From an uncultured Acidimicrobiales bacterium (GTDB lineage: Bacteria > Actinomycetota > Acidimicrobiia > Acidimicrobiales > SHLQ01), in NCBI GenBank assembly GCA_938041035.1, contig CALHYX010000034.1, positions 17,929 through 81,928 of the forward strand: a DNA stretch of 64,000 nt. Direction: 5' to 3'. Shown one piece after another: positions 1 through 9,200 of the stretch. The stretch's first letter is position 1; every line of letters starts with the position of its first letter. A program made the translations under genes and the position numbers. Under the pieces are notes generated by a model, which saw only the letters and a program-made list of their open reading frames with translations, did not search any database and was not told the DNA's origin.

Positions 1-334
1 CGCGCTCGCGGGTGCCCTGATCGATGACCACCCCGCCCAGCGGATCGGTTCTCGGCTCCGGCGGCGGGCTGAGGTCCTCGTAGGCCTCGACGGCCACGGG
101 TGCCCCGACCCGCTTCTCGAGCAGTTGGCGCACGACGACGATGCTGACCCCGTGGCGGCGCTTCACCGTGATCCGGTCGCCCTCGTTCACCCGACGCGCC
201 GGTTTGGCGGGTTCGTCACCATCGCGCCCGAGGACCGACACCTGACCCTGGTCACACGCCTTCGTCGCCGCCGTGCGGGTCTTGAACAACCGCACCGACC
301 ACAACCATTTGTCGACCCGTACGCCCGAAGCCAT
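1..334 (-). CDS. S4-domain RNA-binding protein (Hsp15/HslR-like), 3' end outside window
   Basis: The reverse strand from the ATG at 334 stays open to the window edge, giving about 111 residues. The N-terminus reads MASGVRVDKWLWSVRLFKTR, the characteristic opening of the S4 RNA-binding fold of Hsp15-type proteins. It continues with TAATKACDQGQVSV and a basic GDRITVKRRHG segment, the usual S4 hairpin. Hsp15 family members bind ribosomal RNA and rescue stalled 50S subunits carrying nascent chains; whether this actinobacterial relative does so is inference. The gene is divergent from the thioredoxin-like gene, with about 107 bases between the two starts. Only the C-terminus is missing, cut by the window. 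Confidence 0.88.
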   Translation of the reverse strand, partial: MASGVRVDKWLWSVRLFKTRTAATKACDQGQVSVLGRDGDEPAKPARRVNEGDRITVKRRHGVSIVVVRQLLEKRVGAPVAVEAYEDLSPPPEPRTDPLGGVVIDQGTRER

Positions 335-441
335 ACCCCAGTGTCGCCCAAACGGCGCTCGACCGCGGCACGATTCGCCGCACCCGGGAACTTTCCGGCA
401 TTCGCCGCCGTTTTGACCCCGTGAGGAAATACGCTCCAAGC

Positions 442-963
442 ATGCTTCGCAGAAAACTAGCCCTGTTGTTCGCAGCGGTGGCGCTCGTGGCCGCCGCCTG
501 CGGCGGGGGTGACTCCGACACTGCTTCGGTCCCAGGCGAGTCCGCCGGCGAACCGAGCGCCGCTACACCGGATTTCTCCGGCCAAACCGTGCTTGGGGAA
601 CAATTGGTCGCCGGTGACCTCGCCGGCCAGGACGTCGTGCTCTGGTTCTGGGCCCCGTGGTGACCGACCTGCATCCGCGAAGCCCCTGCGGTCGCAGAGG
701 TACAGAGACAATTCGGTGACCAGGTCACCGTCATCGGCGTCGCCGGTAAGGACGATCAGTCGGCCATGGAGAACTTCATCACCGGCCTGAGCGTTGACGC
801 ATTTCCCCATATCGCCGATCCCGACGGTGGGATCTGGTCCGACTTCGGCATTCGGTCACAACCGGCGTTCGCGTTTATTAACGACGACGGCACGTTCGAC
901 ACGACCGGTGGCCTCAGCGAGAGCGACCTGGCCGCCCGGGTCGAGGGCCTGATCGCCGCCTGA
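442..963 (+). CDS. DsbE/TlpA-like thioredoxin-fold lipoprotein, probable selenoprotein (Sec at TGA 661-663)
   Basis: The frame from ATG 442 to TGA 961-963 is interrupted once, by TGA at 661-663. That codon sits exactly where the first active-site Cys belongs: FWAPW-[TGA]-PTC, against W-C-P-x-C in thioredoxins. Reading it as selenocysteine gives 173 residues. Residues 1-20 form a lipoprotein signal with lipobox LVAAAC, so the protein should be anchored outside the membrane. After the TGA the fold continues normally: VIGVAGKDD, then IADPDG..IW, then the cis-Pro loop SQPAFAF. This order resembles mycobacterial DsbE/Mpt53, an extracytoplasmic disulfide oxidoreductase. A GTG at 421 is an alternative start; 442 gives a more usual signal peptide. 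The alternative reading is a pseudogene by a TGC-to-TGA change, but nothing else in the frame is damaged. Confidence 0.85.
682..701 (+). other. SECIS-like hairpin downstream of the in-frame TGA
   Basis: CTGC at 686-689 pairs with GCAG at 694-697 around the tetraloop GGUC (690-693). Below a C/A mismatch, CC 683-684 pairs with GG 699-700. E. coli fdhF has the same layout: a four-pair upper stem, loop GGUC, one unpaired position, then two pairs. The loop starts 26 bases after the TGA, within the spacing reported for bacterial SECIS elements although longer than in fdhF. It lies inside the coding sequence, as bacterial SECIS elements do. Confidence 0.65.
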
Positions 964-1018
964 CGGCGGGGCCTTGCCCACCTCTCTCGCTCACTCGCCA
1001 ACCAACGCCCCGGGGTAC

Positions 1019-1954
1019 CTACGGTGCCCCGGGAAGGTTCGCCCGCTGGTCACACGTCCGATTGGTGACATCGGTGCCCGCACCTCCGTCGCATGCATCG
1101 GTGCCCGCGCCCCCGATGACGATGTCATCGCCGTCGCCGCCGTGGACCAGATCGTCGCCGTCGCCTCCGTTCACGCGGTCGTTCCCGGGCCCGCCGAACA
1201 CCTCGTCCGGATCGTCGTTGCCGAACACGGCATCGCGGTTGGGTCCACCGTCGAGAATGTCGCGGCCGAGGCCGCCCCACAGGCGATCCCGGCCCATGCC
1301 CCCATCGGCGACGTCGGCACCGCCGCCCGAACGTATGACGTCCGCGCCGTCGCCGGCCGCGATCACGTCGTCGCCGGCAGACGCATAGACCCGATCGTCG
1401 CCGGGCCCCGCGTCGATGACATCGTTACCGAAGCCCGAGCAGATGATGTCGTCGCCGCCCCGGCTCTCGATGACATCGTTGCCGCCGAAGGTCACGATGA
1501 CGTCATCGCCGTTGGTACCGAGGATGAAATCGGGTCCGCTGGTTCCCACCATGGTCGGCGTCTCGCCGCCGCAGGTTCGGGGCGACTCCACCCTGACCAT
1601 CGCGGTGGCGAGTACTCGGCCCGACTCATCGGCGACAGCCAGCACGGTTGGCGCGACGTAGTTGTAGGCGATCTGGACCGAGAAGGTCCCCTCGCCCCCT
1701 GTGAAGGCAACGGCGCGTACCGAACCGTCGCAGCCGGCGTCATCGAGTGCGGTCACGGTCACCCCGCCCGTGCGGCACGGGGAGATGGTGAAGGTGCTGT
1801 AGGTCGCAAAGCCGGTTCCCGCGACCCGCACGGTGTCGAACCCGGGCGCCGGGACCGATGTGACGGTGACGCTCGGCGGGGCCGCGCCCGCAGCCGGGGG
1901 CGCGCCAACCAGGAAAGCGACGACGGCGACGAGCGCGATGACAACGCGGGGCAT
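1019..1954 (-). CDS. Secreted RTX (haemolysin-type calcium-binding) repeat protein
   Basis: The protein has 311 residues from ATG 1954. It begins MPRVVIALVAVVAFLVGAPP, a Sec signal peptide ending near AAGA. Residues 30-125 form an all-beta, Ig-like region with an isolated Cys pair. From about residue 135 to 300 run some 16 RTX nonapeptides of the type GGxGxDxhx (for example GGNDVIESR, GGDGDDLVH), which bind calcium in a parallel beta-roll. An in-frame ATG eight codons upstream (1978) is possible, but 1954 gives the better signal peptide. RTX proteins of Gram-negatives use type I secretion; here the signal peptide indicates Sec export. The C-terminus is not extended beyond the repeats. It lies tail-to-tail with the selenoprotein gene. 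Function beyond calcium-dependent folding at the cell surface or outside is unknown. Confidence 0.9.
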   Translation of the reverse strand: MPRVVIALVAVVAFLVGAPPAAGAAPPSVTVTSVPAPGFDTVRVAGTGFATYSTFTISPCRTGGVTVTALDDAGCDGSVRAVAFTGGEGTFSVQIAYNYVAPTVLAVADESGRVLATAMVRVESPRTCGGETPTMVGTSGPDFILGTNGDDVIVTFGGNDVIESRGGDDIICSGFGNDVIDAGPGDDRVYASAGDDVIAAGDGADVIRSGGGADVADGGMGRDRLWGGLGRDILDGGPNRDAVFGNDDPDEVFGGPGNDRVNGGDGDDLVHGGDGDDIVIGGAGTDACDGGAGTDVTNRTCDQRANLPGAP

Positions 1955-2143
1955 GGGGTTCCTCGTTCGTCCAGACACGACCCGGACGAAGGCATCGAGT
2001 ACGGGAAGCTACGAGCCTAGGCCGGGGGAGCACCGGTCGGTCGGCGGCTCGCCCGATCACCGTTCAGTCAATGCCCGGCGCCGGGTTCGAGACGGGGTTG
2101 AGGCTTGGTTCAAGGAACGACGACATCGGCCGACATAGGTCAT

Positions 2144-2827
2144 ATGGCCTATGGCGTGGAGCAGAACGGTGTCGGGGCACGAGCGGCAACAGCAGTAGCG
2201 GGGACGGTACCCGCCCCGCGATGGTCGCCGACCGTCCGCGCCCTCTGGCGTCGAAACCGAAACCGCTCCCGGCTGCGTCTGCTCCTGGCCACCCGGGCTG
2301 ACCTCATCGATGTCGACTTGGCCGGCCACGATCTGGAGAGCCCACTCCTGCCACACCGGCGGCTCGACGGTGCCCGCCTCGACGGCTCGCGCTGTCAGGA
2401 CGCCGACCTGTACAAGGCGGTGCTGCGCGGCGCCCACCTGGTCAACGCTTCCTTCCGCGGTTCGCGCCTGCGCAGCGCGGACCTCCGCGATGTTCGGGCG
2501 ACCGGGGCCGACTTCGAATTGTGCGATCTGCGCAGCGCCCGACTCCAGGGTGCCGACCTGCGGTCCGCCCGGCTCTATGCCACCGATCTGTGCGGCGCCG
2601 ATCTTCGAGGCGTCAATCTCATCGGAGCCGACCTACGGGCCGCCATTCTCGACGGCGCACTGCTGGCCGGTGCCCGGTTCTCCGCCGCCACCCGGTGGCC
2701 CGCCGGACTGGACCCGCTCAGTCGCGGCGCGATCGACTCGACCCGGACGATCGATCTGACCGACGATCCGCTCGCGGGCAGAACTACCCATGCCGAGTTG
2801 TATCCGACCCACCGCCGGCCGCGCTAA
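2144..2827 (+). CDS. Pentapeptide-repeat protein
   Basis: The protein has 227 residues from ATG 2144; an in-frame TTG at 2105 is an alternative start. The first 50 residues are basic and of low complexity. Residues about 55-190 are pentapeptide repeats of the A(D/N)LxX kind: ADLRDVRAT, ADLRSARLY, ADLCGADLRGVNL. They form a right-handed quadrilateral beta-helix. A short Trp/Pro-containing tail follows (ATRWPAGLDP), seen at the end of many such proteins. There is no signal peptide or membrane segment, so it is probably cytoplasmic. Some pentapeptide proteins mimic DNA and protect gyrase, but no feature here points to that, so the role is unassigned. The gene is followed 36 bases later by an unknown gene on the same strand. 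Confidence 0.85.
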   Translation: MAYGVEQNGVGARAATAVAGTVPAPRWSPTVRALWRRNRNRSRLRLLLATRADLIDVDLAGHDLESPLLPHRRLDGARLDGSRCQDADLYKAVLRGAHLVNASFRGSRLRSADLRDVRATGADFELCDLRSARLQGADLRSARLYATDLCGADLRGVNLIGADLRAAILDGALLAGARFSAATRWPAGLDPLSRGAIDSTRTIDLTDDPLAGRTTHAELYPTHRRPR

Positions 2828-2863
2828 GAAGAAGTCAGACCATTCGACGCGCGGGAGGCATTG

Positions 2864-3397
2864 ATGGCACTGACAGCCGACGACCGGCAAGCCATGGGCT
2901 CGGCCCGGACGGGTAGTTCTCCGGTCTGGCACCCGATGAACCACGTACGGGCGGCGGTACACCCGTCCACCCACGGGTCGATCGACCGATGGCCGGCGCT
3001 GCCGCCGATGTTCCCCGAGCACCTGCGGCGGACGGCGAGAGTGCTGCGCACCCGGGTGCCGCTGCCGTGGGCGCGAGCCGGCCAGAGCATCTCGCCCGAT
3101 CTCCGCCGGCGCGCCGGCGCCGCCCTGGGCGCGGGTCTCGTACCCGCCCAAGTACACGTACGCACCGATGGGCTCGTCGTCGTGCAAACCTCGACTTGCG
3201 TCGAGAAGTTCCGGTGCGAACAGGCGGCGGCCCTGCGTCGGGCGCTGGGCGGTAGCCGGATCTCCTGGTGGAGTGACCAGCACCGGGTCGTCGCGGTTCC
3301 CTCGGGTCCCGGCAGCGGAAATTTTGCACTGCTGGACCCGGACCGATACGACTGTGAGAGTCTCTTTGTGTTCGGCCTCGATCTCCGGAGGGGCTAG
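2864..3397 (+). CDS. Hypothetical protein
   Basis: The protein has 177 residues starting at ATG 2864, five bases after a clear GGGAGG ribosome site (2853-2858). It contains no signal peptide, transmembrane segment or motif that I recognise. The middle is Arg-rich and amphipathic (LRRTARVLRTRVPLPWAR), and the C-terminal half looks like a small alpha/beta domain with two Cys (STCVEKFRCE). The next gene starts 30 bases downstream on the same strand, so the two are probably co-transcribed. A long open frame on the opposite strand over this gene is a codon-bias shadow. Confidence 0.6.
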   Translation: MALTADDRQAMGSARTGSSPVWHPMNHVRAAVHPSTHGSIDRWPALPPMFPEHLRRTARVLRTRVPLPWARAGQSISPDLRRRAGAALGAGLVPAQVHVRTDGLVVVQTSTCVEKFRCEQAAALRRALGGSRISWWSDQHRVVAVPSGPGSGNFALLDPDRYDCESLFVFGLDLRRG

Positions 3398-3427
3398 CCT
3401 ATCACCCCGCAACCCCAGGATCGATCC

Positions 3428-3808
3428 GTGCCTGAACCTGCCGCCGGCGACGCTACATCCGCACGGCATGCGGCTCTGGCCTGGCGCGAGCTGGTGATGG
3501 TCCGCCTGTCCGAACTGGATGACCGCGACCGGGCGGCCAAGCACCTCGATGCCGTGCTCGAGGCCTCGCGGACGCTCTACGTCATGACCATGGTCGACGG
3601 ATTCGATGCGTGGCCGTTGACACCTGCACCGACCGACCTGATCTGGTATCTGGAAGGGTGTGCCGAAGAGCTCAGTGAGCGTCTGGGCAGCGCTCCCTCT
3701 GCGCAGCTTTGCCAGGTCGTTCGGCTCCTGCGCGATCAATTGCCGGGCGATGTGTTGCCCAACGGTCACCTCCCGGTGGACGGGAATAGCCTCAGCCGCC
3801 GCAAGTAG
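3428..3808 (+). CDS. Hypothetical protein
   Basis: The protein has 126 residues from GTG 3428. It is predicted to be mainly helical and acidic (VRLSELDDRDRAAKHLDAV, CAEELSERLGS), with no signal peptide or membrane segment. I recognise no family. It sits 30 bases after the preceding unknown gene and probably shares its transcript. Confidence 0.6.
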   Translation: MPEPAAGDATSARHAALAWRELVMVRLSELDDRDRAAKHLDAVLEASRTLYVMTMVDGFDAWPLTPAPTDLIWYLEGCAEELSERLGSAPSAQLCQVVRLLRDQLPGDVLPNGHLPVDGNSLSRRK

Positions 3809-3856
3809 GCCGGGTGAACCACCGGCGATAGAGGTTGTTGCCCTTTGGGGGAGGAC

Positions 3857-3985
3857 CTACGCGAGCACCAGATAAGCGGTTGCGATCACCAGCACCAACG
3901 TCGCGATCATGGCGGGAATGACCACGTTGACGAGCACGCCTCGATCCGTGGTAGCCGGGGTGAGCGTCTGCGCTTGGATTTCCAT
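3857..3985 (-). CDS. Small single-span membrane protein (42 aa)
   Basis: The reverse strand encodes 42 residues from ATG 3985 to TAG 3857-3859. A GAGGAT ribosome site lies seven bases upstream. A polar N-terminus containing PATTDRG is followed by one strongly hydrophobic helix from about residue 17 to 42 (VLVNVVIPAMIATLVLVIAT). It is convergent with the preceding gene. Small single-helix proteins are common in actinobacteria; no function can be assigned. Support is the ribosome site and the clean hydrophobic segment; homologues were not checked. Confidence 0.5.
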   Translation of the reverse strand: MEIQAQTLTPATTDRGVLVNVVIPAMIATLVLVIATAYLVLA

Positions 3986-4231
3986 CGTCGGGATCCTCGG
4001 ATGCTGTGGGGGGAAGTGGGCGGACACCAAGTAGACGCACAGTCTGCGTCAAAGGTCGCGCGAAGCGTGATGACAAAACGGTGACACTTTTCGCCGCTCC
4101 CGCGCCGGCACACCGCTGTCATCCCCGAAAGGCCTCTGATTCCGCCGAAAAACCGGCCCGACGGCGACCACGGTGCCACCCGACTGCTGATCGCCGTGCG
4201 CCTCTCGGCGAGTTGTACTGTCGGGACCGCT

Positions 4232-5470
4232 GTGGCGAATCCAACCAACCCCGTGCGCGATCCGGCCCCTCGATGGCGTCGCCCGTCGCGCCCTGCCTTC
4301 TTCTCTGCCGCGGTCCTCACCGCGACCGCGCTCCTCGCGGCCGCATGTGGGGGCGACTCGCTTTCCGACGCCGCCAACCGGGGAGCCGTCCTCGACGACG
4401 CCGATTCCTGGCACCGGGTCGAAAGCTGGAGCCGCAGCGCCACCGACGGTCCGGTCGCCGGAGTCTCATTCGATGGCGGACTCTGGTTCTTCGACAACGA
4501 TGAGTCGCCCGACATTCGCCGATCCTTCGTCGATGGCGAGCGCACCCAACTGAGCGCCGAAAGCCTCAACGCCGCGATGAGCGGCAATGGCCGAATCGTC
4601 GTCTTTCGGGTTGCGGCGGGCAACGACGAGTGGCGGGTTCGCCAGGTTGCCTCCGGCGAAGAAATCTCGCTCGGTCGCCACGTCGCCGACCGGGCGTTCA
4701 TCGACCGCGACGGCACCGAGATCACCGTGCTCACCACCGCTCTCGGCAACAGCGTGAACGATGTCGAGTTCACCGATGGGCACCGGGTGCGCGTGCGCAC
4801 CCTCTTCGATGCCATCGCCCCGCTCCCCGCGACATGGCTCGCGCCGCCGCAGCTCCACGACATCACCCCCGACGGTTCGGTCATCGCCTACCGCAATTAC
4901 CAGCCCGTAGACCCCGAACCCGATCATCCAACCCTCGCCGCTCTGGTCGACGGGGAACCGATCACGCTCGCCGTGGCCGACGACGTCGACGGCGCGACCC
5001 GCACCTCACCGCTTGCCGTTTCATCCAACGGGGAAAGGGTCGTCTACGGGTCCGAGAACGCGCTCGTCGTATTCGACCTGAGCGACGGCACGAGCCGTGA
5101 GCTCGGACTGACCCTCGCCCACCCCGAGCAGGAGGTCGTCCAGGTCGATGTGGGCGAAACCAAAGCCGTCGTGGTCGCCAAACGTTTTGGCGAAACGACC
5201 TGGGCCGACGTACTCGTCGTCGACCTCGACTCCGGTGCGACCGACACGCTCGTGCGAGTCGCGCCGCTCGAACCCCAGCAGATCACGCCGGGCGGCATTC
5301 TTGTCACCGTCACCGATGCCGGACACGCCGCGGCGGTGTCCGTTGCCTTTCGCGACCGCGACCACCCGGCCCAGAGCAGCTGGTCGACGGCGATCATCGA
5401 CCTCGACCTTCGCCCTGAAGGGGAGGCCCTCACCTTCGCGGGCGGCACCTATCTCGAGGCCGACGAGTAG
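4232..5470 (+). CDS. Large lipoprotein, probably beta-propeller fold
   Basis: The frame gives 412 residues from GTG 4232; GTG 4196 is an alternative start. A basic N-terminus leads to a hydrophobic stretch and the lipobox LLAAAC followed by GGDS, so it is a secreted lipoprotein. The mature part has repeating segments of about 40-50 residues with a WD40-like/TolB-like character: GGLWFFDNDESPDI, NGRIVVFRVAAGN, DGSVIAYRNYQPVD, NGERVVYGSENALVVFDL, GDTSGAT-type turns. This suggests a beta-propeller. Such lipoproteins usually bind ligands or partners in the envelope. No enzymatic motif is seen. Confidence 0.8.
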   Translation: MANPTNPVRDPAPRWRRPSRPAFFSAAVLTATALLAAACGGDSLSDAANRGAVLDDADSWHRVESWSRSATDGPVAGVSFDGGLWFFDNDESPDIRRSFVDGERTQLSAESLNAAMSGNGRIVVFRVAAGNDEWRVRQVASGEEISLGRHVADRAFIDRDGTEITVLTTALGNSVNDVEFTDGHRVRVRTLFDAIAPLPATWLAPPQLHDITPDGSVIAYRNYQPVDPEPDHPTLAALVDGEPITLAVADDVDGATRTSPLAVSSNGERVVYGSENALVVFDLSDGTSRELGLTLAHPEQEVVQVDVGETKAVVVAKRFGETTWADVLVVDLDSGATDTLVRVAPLEPQQITPGGILVTVTDAGHAAAVSVAFRDRDHPAQSSWSTAIIDLDLRPEGEALTFAGGTYLEADE

Positions 5471-5587
5471 CTTGGCGAGACCCCGAGTCGACCGCTCCGC
5501 ATCCACGGCCACGGGCGGTCACCAGGCGTGCTAACACTGACTCGGTCCACCGGTCGGTGGGAACCAATGGGTGGTTGGATAGCAGGA

Positions 5588-6121
5588 GTGAAAGTAGTTC
5601 GAGAGATCCACCTCGGGGATCTCACCTTGGACGGATCAGCGGCTGTGATCGGCACGGTGACCGGCTCCCTCTTCGTCACCGCCGGACGGGTGCTCGTGCG
5701 CGGCGAAGTCCACGGAAACCTCATCCTCGATGCCGGCCACTGCCGAGTCGACGGTCGGATCCACGGCGATGTCGAAAACCGCGGTGGGACCACCGACATC
5801 TTCGGGGTGGTCGACGGGGCCGTTCTCGGCCCGTCGGCAACCACCATCGTGCACGTTGGCGCCGTTGCGACCCTGACGAGCGCCGCCCTGGCACCCCGGG
5901 TATCCATGGTGGTCGACCCTGCCGTCGACCCTGTGGTCGAGCCACGCGTCGACCGCACCGTGAGCACCGGGACGCCCGACTGGTCGGAACCGGAGCGGGT
6001 CGGGCCCAACGCCGAAACACGGCGCGCCAGCAGACGCGACGCGGTCGTCGCCACCCTGCTGGCGATCGCCTCCATGGTGATTCTCATGGCGGCAGCCGGG
6101 GTGCTGGCGCTGCAGATGTAG
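5588..6121 (+). CDS. Bactofilin-like polymer-forming protein with C-terminal membrane helix
   Basis: The protein has 177 residues. The start at GTG 5588 is chosen because it aligns with the start of the paralogue at 11279; earlier in-frame starts exist at 5528 and 5567. Residues 1-95 are a bactofilin-type right-handed beta-helix of short repeated strands: IHLGDLTLDGSAAVIGTVTG, VRGEVHGNLIL, VDGRIHGDVE. A variable linker follows, then a single C-terminal transmembrane helix (about 155-177, VVATLLAIASMVILMAAAG). Bactofilins polymerise in the cytoplasm without nucleotides and act as scaffolds. A direct C-terminal membrane anchor is unusual, but the same layout occurs in the paralogue. It is followed by the BTAD regulator 85 bases downstream. 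Confidence 0.82.
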   Translation: MKVVREIHLGDLTLDGSAAVIGTVTGSLFVTAGRVLVRGEVHGNLILDAGHCRVDGRIHGDVENRGGTTDIFGVVDGAVLGPSATTIVHVGAVATLTSAALAPRVSMVVDPAVDPVVEPRVDRTVSTGTPDWSEPERVGPNAETRRASRRDAVVATLLAIASMVILMAAAGVLALQM

Positions 6122-6206
6122 GCGTGCGCCGCCAACTTCTGACCAGCCCGTTCGGCCTCTACAGCGGAGCCTTCGTGGCGTACCCTGGCAAGAGGAGGGG
6201 GACGGT

Positions 6207-9200
6207 TTGACGGTGCTATCACACCAACCGCTGCGGCTCCGGCTGTTCGGTGACTTCGAGCTCGTGGTCGACACCGGCAATGCCGCGCCCTTTTCCGTCT
6301 CCAGCCCGGCCCAACGGATGCTCGCTCACCTCGCGATGGCCCGTTCGACGACGCTGCGCCGCGACGTGGTCATGGAGTCGGTCTGGCCCGACCTCGACAG
6401 CGCCACCGCCGGTGCCCGACTCAGCCAGACGCTGTGGCGGTTGAAGAAGATCCTCGGCGACCATGCCCTGCCGGTTGCCGCGACCCGCACCCACCTCGCA
6501 TTGGCCCCGGATCTCCTGGTCGACCTTCACGAGTTCAACCGGTGCCGTCAAGCCCCGCCGGAGGAGCGGCGATCGGCGTTGTTTCGCGCCCTTGAACTGC
6601 ACCGGGGACCGTTGCTCGAGTTCTCCGACGATGAGGCGCTCTGGGTACCGCGCCAGTCGTTGGAGAACGACTATGCGGCCGTGGCCCGCGAACTGATCAC
6701 CGCGCTGGTCGAGGAGGACGAGGTCGACGAAGCCCTCCGCGTCGCGGAGCGCTGGATCGAGCGCCAGCCCCTCGCCGAGGGGCCCTATCGGGAGAGCCTG
6801 CAACTGCTCGAACGGGCCGGTCTCGCCACCGATGCGCTTCGGGTGTTCTCCCGGCTGGGACGACGCCAGAGCGAGGAGTTGGGCGTCGGGGCCAGCGCGG
6901 ATCACATCGAGGCGGGGCGGTTGCGAAGCGATGACGCCGGACCACCGCGGGGAAGTGACCTCGGGACCACGACCGCACCCAGACGGCTTGTGGGCCGAGG
7001 CCACCAGCGAGCTGCGGTGCTGGAGGTCTTCGACCTCGCCGAGGACGGATTCGGATCGGTCGTGTTCATCGAAGCCGACGTTGGTATGGGCAAGAGCCGC
7101 CTCGCGGAAGAACTGCTCCGGGATGCGATCTGGCGCGGCTCGGCGGCTGGGCTGGGGCGATGTTCACCGACCACGGCGCCGTTCGGGCCGATGGTCTCCG
7201 CGCTCACCCAGGCGATGTCACCCACCGAGATGGCGGTATTGAGCGAGCAGCTCGACCCGCGGGTCCGGATGCAGGCCGAACGGCTCCTACCCAACCTGCG
7301 TTGGCCTCGGGCGGCGGGCGATCCGCCACCGACCTTTGGCCCCATCCTGGTCGCGGGGACCGATTCCCAACGCGGCCATCGCCACACGATTGTCAGCCTG
7401 GTGCGGGCGCTCGCCTCTCTACGCCCCGTCTGTCTCATGATCGAAGATGTTCATTTGGCCGACCCGGGCACCCTCGACACCATCTCGGACCTCGTCCAGG
7501 AGATCGGAGATCTGGCCGCCGCACTGGTGCTCACCTCGCGGCCCGAGGGATTCATGCGGCCCGACGTGGCCAAGGACCTCCGCCGGGTCGTGCGGGCCGA
7601 ACACACCCGCCGTATCTCGCTCGACGGCCTCGACCTTCGCGGTGTCCTCGAACTGGCTCGAGCGACCGACCGGTCGTTCCCGGTCGAGCGGGCGCGCGAA
7701 CTCCTCGAATCCACCGACGGCATACCCCTCCTGGTCGTGCACGCGGTCGACGATCATTCGCCCGACGGCGCCGACGACAACCCCATCCATGCCAAGATCG
7801 CCCGGCTCAACCCGACCGAGCTCGCCGTGCTGCAAACGTTGGGGGTGTTCGGCGAATGGCTCTCCGTGCTCGCGCTCGTCCGCACGCTCGACGAACACCC
7901 GGCCGAGCACGTGGTGCGCGCCACGCTCAACCTCGTGCGGCTGCGGCTGGTGAGCGAGTCCCGCGGCAACTATCGCCTGAGCCACGAGCGGGTTCTCGGC
8001 GGAGTTGAGAAGGGGCTCACGAGCACGCGATCGCGCCAGCTGGCCGAAGCGCTTCTGCGATCCGCCGACGAAGAGCAGCTCGATCCCCGCCGCCGCGCCG
8101 AGCTCGCCACCAAGGCCGTCGATTGGCGCGCCGCGGCCGAAGCTCACCGGGTCGCGGGTGGCGAAGCGTTGGCACTAGGTGCCTACGAGGCGGCGGTGGC
8201 GCACTATGAGGCCCTGCTGGTGCTGAGCTCCGAGGGCGCGCTGGCCGAGGCCGAACACATCGACATCGTGCTCGCGCTACACGACATTCACGACGCGCGC
8301 GGCGAGGACGGCGAGCGCGACAGGCGCCTCGCCCACCTCGCCGGTCTGCACAACAACCCACGATCGAACGACATCGAGCTTCGACTGGCCTGGACCGATC
8401 TCGACGCCGGCTTTGTCGATCGCGTCATCGAGTCCGGCTCTCGGCTGTGCGCGACCGATCCCCTCCCGGCGCGATCGCTACGCGGCGGCCCCGCCGCCCT
8501 GGTGATCGCCGCCCACAAGACGGCTGGCCAACACCGCGAAGCCGTGGACTTTCTCGACGCAATCGCCCCCCGACTCGACGATGCCGAGCTGGCCGAGGCC
8601 CAAGTGGCGGTCGCACCAGCGCTGCTCGAGCTTGGAGATGTGGACCGGGCGACGGACGTCTTGGGTCGGGCCGCCGGGGTTTTCGATGCCGGCCACGAGA
8701 TCGAGGGATACATCGATGCCGCGTCGATGCTGGCGGTTGCCCAGCTCCACGCCGGTGGCGGCGACGAATGGCTCGACCTGTTGCATGATCTGGTCGAACG
8801 CTGCCGCCTCCTCGGCGATCGGCGCCGCCTCGGGCATGTGTTGATGACCCTGGGTTCGGCCTATTCGGTTCTTCGCGATGACTTCGGGCGCGGTCGCGCC
8901 CACCTGATCGAAGTCCACCAACTCGGACGCGACCATGTCTCGGCCCGGCCACTGCTGACGAGCATGAACAACCTGGCGTTTTCGGAGTCCGCCGCGCTTG
9001 GTCGCCATGAAGAAGGAATTGCGCTCCTGCTCGAAGCGGTGGTCATCGCCGAGGAGACCGACGACCGGCTGATGGCCGCGGTGTGTCGCGGCACCCTTGG
9101 GGAGGTGTTCATGGCGATGGGCGACCGGGAAAGCGCTCGCACGGCACTGCACCAATCGCTGCGCGAGTTCACCGAATTGGGTGACGCTCATCTCATCGAG

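Noticed and set aside
442..963. Pseudogene interpretation of the TGA-containing thioredoxin gene
   Set aside because: The stop replaces exactly the redox Cys, no other damage is seen and a SECIS-like hairpin follows; kept only as the alternative.
974..2020. Forward frame opposite the first RTX gene
   Set aside because: Repetitive Val/Ala translation mirrors RTX repeats in antisense; no signal or domain.
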